Positions 4,164 to 5,111 of a stretch of 5,111 nt of DNA are shown piece by piece. A program made the position numbers and the translations under genes. Where the stretch lies: NCBI GenBank assembly GCA_030624785.1, contig JAUXJK010000181.1, forward strand, positions 1-5,111. Direction: 5' to 3'. The DNA is from Actinomycetes bacterium (lineage in GTDB: Bacteria > Actinomycetota > Thermoleophilia > Gaiellales > Gaiellaceae). The notes below the pieces were generated by a model. It had not been told where the DNA came from and made no database searches. It was given only the letters and a program-made list of their open reading frames with translations. Positions within the stretch are counted from its first letter, which is position 1. Every line of letters starts with the position of its first letter.

Positions 4164-5111
4164 TTACGCAGTGGCTGCGGTGTGCTCGCGCTCCCGCAGG
4201 CGTGAGCGGACTCCGCTCACCTCGACACGATTGTCGTGAAACGTCGGTGCGCCGCCCATGTCGGCGTCGCGCTCTGGCGTCGTCGCGTTGGCGTTCACGC
4301 CGCCCTTCAGCAACTTCGGCCAGTGCGACTTGTAGAGAAACGCCACGCCCGGCGCCGTCGCATCGTCGACAGTGACGATCGCCTCGAACTCGCCGCGATC
4401 GTTGTGAACAACGATCGCGTCTCCCTCATCGAGACCGCGCTCGAGCGCGTCGTCTGGATGCAGATGGACCGCCAACGGGCCGGCCTTGCGCCGATGCCAG
4501 TCGAGGCTCGCAAACGTCGAGTTGACGAAGAACCGGTTCGCGGGACACAGCAGTACAAGCGGAAATCGCTCGCGCAACGATTCATCGCTCCCTTCGAACG
4601 GTGGTTGATATCCGGGAAGCGGGTCAAGACCTTGACGCTCAAGCTCGTTCGAGTAGAGCTGCACCTTCCCGCTCGCCGTGGGGAAACCCCCGGCCGCGAA
4701 CGGTGCCGTTCCGGTGGGATAGGAAACAGTTCGCTGCCAGCCGCGTTCCCGCAACGTCTCGAGCGTGACCTCGGCCTCTCGACAGCCATCAGTATCGAGA
4801 AGTTGGCGAGCAAGATCCAGATCTGTGTCATGGAGTCGTGGATGCTCATGGCCGAGCCCGGCGGCGATCCGACGGAAGATCTCGGTGTTGGTGAGGCACT
4901 CTCCGGGGGCCTCAACCGCGATCTCGTTGAAGCCGAGATAGAGATGCCCGTAAGCGGAATGGAGATCGATATGCTCGGGCTGCATGGTCGCCGGCAGCAC
5001 GACATCGGCATACATCGCCGTGTCAGTCAGGCGATGTTCAAGAACGACCGTGAATACATCGTCGCGCTCCAGACCTTCGCGCACCCGCAGCTGATTCGGA
5101 TTCGACGCGGC
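4164..5111 (-). CDS. Molybdopterin oxidoreductase, C-terminal part (BisC/COG0243-like)
   Basis: The last 315 residues of a large molybdopterin-guanine-dinucleotide enzyme; the frame is open to the right edge, so the N-terminal iron-sulfur and first cofactor-binding regions are missing from view. Residues 1-80 match the catalytic-domain end: AASNPNQLRV, then VFTVVLEHRLTDTAMYADVV with LPAT, a sequence typical of this superfamily, then ECLTNTEIFRRIAAGLG. Residues ~185-300 form the molybdopterin-dinucleotide-binding C-terminal domain: FVNSTFASLDWHRR (195-208), HPDDALERGL, GDAIVVHNDRG (230-240), and GGVNANATT (270-278) followed by DADMGG and TFHDNRVEV. These resemble the BisC-like branch that includes many uncharacterised anaerobic dehydrogenases, so the substrate cannot be named. 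The short Arg/Glu-rich tail ends at a TAA. A DUF192 lipoprotein gene follows 17 bp downstream. No frameshift is seen. Confidence 0.9.
   Translation of the reverse strand, partial: AASNPNQLRVREGLERDDVFTVVLEHRLTDTAMYADVVLPATMQPEHIDLHSAYGHLYLGFNEIAVEAPGECLTNTEIFRRIAAGLGHEHPRLHDTDLDLARQLLDTDGCREAEVTLETLRERGWQRTVSYPTGTAPFAAGGFPTASGKVQLYSNELERQGLDPLPGYQPPFEGSDESLRERFPLVLLCPANRFFVNSTFASLDWHRRKAGPLAVHLHPDDALERGLDEGDAIVVHNDRGEFEAIVTVDDATAPGVAFLYKSHWPKLLKGGVNANATTPERDADMGGAPTFHDNRVEVSGVRSRLREREHTAATA

Noticed and set aside
4202..4238. Two small hairpins (GTGAGCGG/CCGCTCAC and CACGA/TCGTG) near the 3' end of the molybdopterin oxidoreductase gene
   Set aside because: They lie inside coding sequence 36 or more bases before the stop, have no U-run, and transcription likely continues into the DUF192 gene. 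They are common by chance in GC-rich DNA.
4307..5011. 234-codon minus-strand open frame inside the molybdopterin oxidoreductase
   Set aside because: It is a frame-shifted shadow, Arg/Ser-rich, of a coding frame with clear family motifs.

Overview
The window comes from a high-GC bacterium with actinobacterial habits: GTG starts, tightly overlapping genes, and Ala/Arg/Gly/Val-rich proteins. An actinomycete relative such as the Thermoleophilia is my best guess, but that is inference from style only. No rRNA, tRNA, CRISPR array, insertion sequence or other mobile element is visible.

Left part (1-2660, minus strand, read right to left). This is one coherent transcription unit. A candidate promoter is followed by a clear cobalamin (B12) riboswitch, then a strong Shine-Dalgarno and four genes: a secreted DUF4430 protein, a DUF4430 lipoprotein with a long Pro/Ala/Ser linker, an EcfT-type transmembrane protein, and an EcfA-type ATPase cut by the window edge. 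Genes are separated by 4 bp or overlap by 4 and 10 bp, so they are almost certainly co-transcribed. DUF4430 is related to the C-terminal domain of animal transcobalamin and intrinsic factor. With the riboswitch, this suggests a B12 (or cobinamide/corrinoid) capture-and-uptake system in which surface DUF4430 proteins feed an energy-coupling-factor transporter. No substrate-binding S component lies inside the window.

Middle (2660-3635). A divergent intergenic region holds a nested inverted repeat and a possible leaderless promoter. It leads into a plus-strand pair: a VanZ-like small membrane protein and a short, degenerate HAD-like protein whose start overlaps the VanZ stop by one base.

Right part (3652-5111, minus strand). 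The C-terminal 315 residues of a large molybdopterin oxidoreductase are followed 17 bp downstream by a DUF192 lipoprotein gene. This unit converges on the HAD-like gene. The two convergent 3' ends carry a perfect 13-bp inverted repeat that could act as a bidirectional terminator stem.

The most notable content is the riboswitch-controlled DUF4430-DUF4430-EcfT-EcfA cassette.
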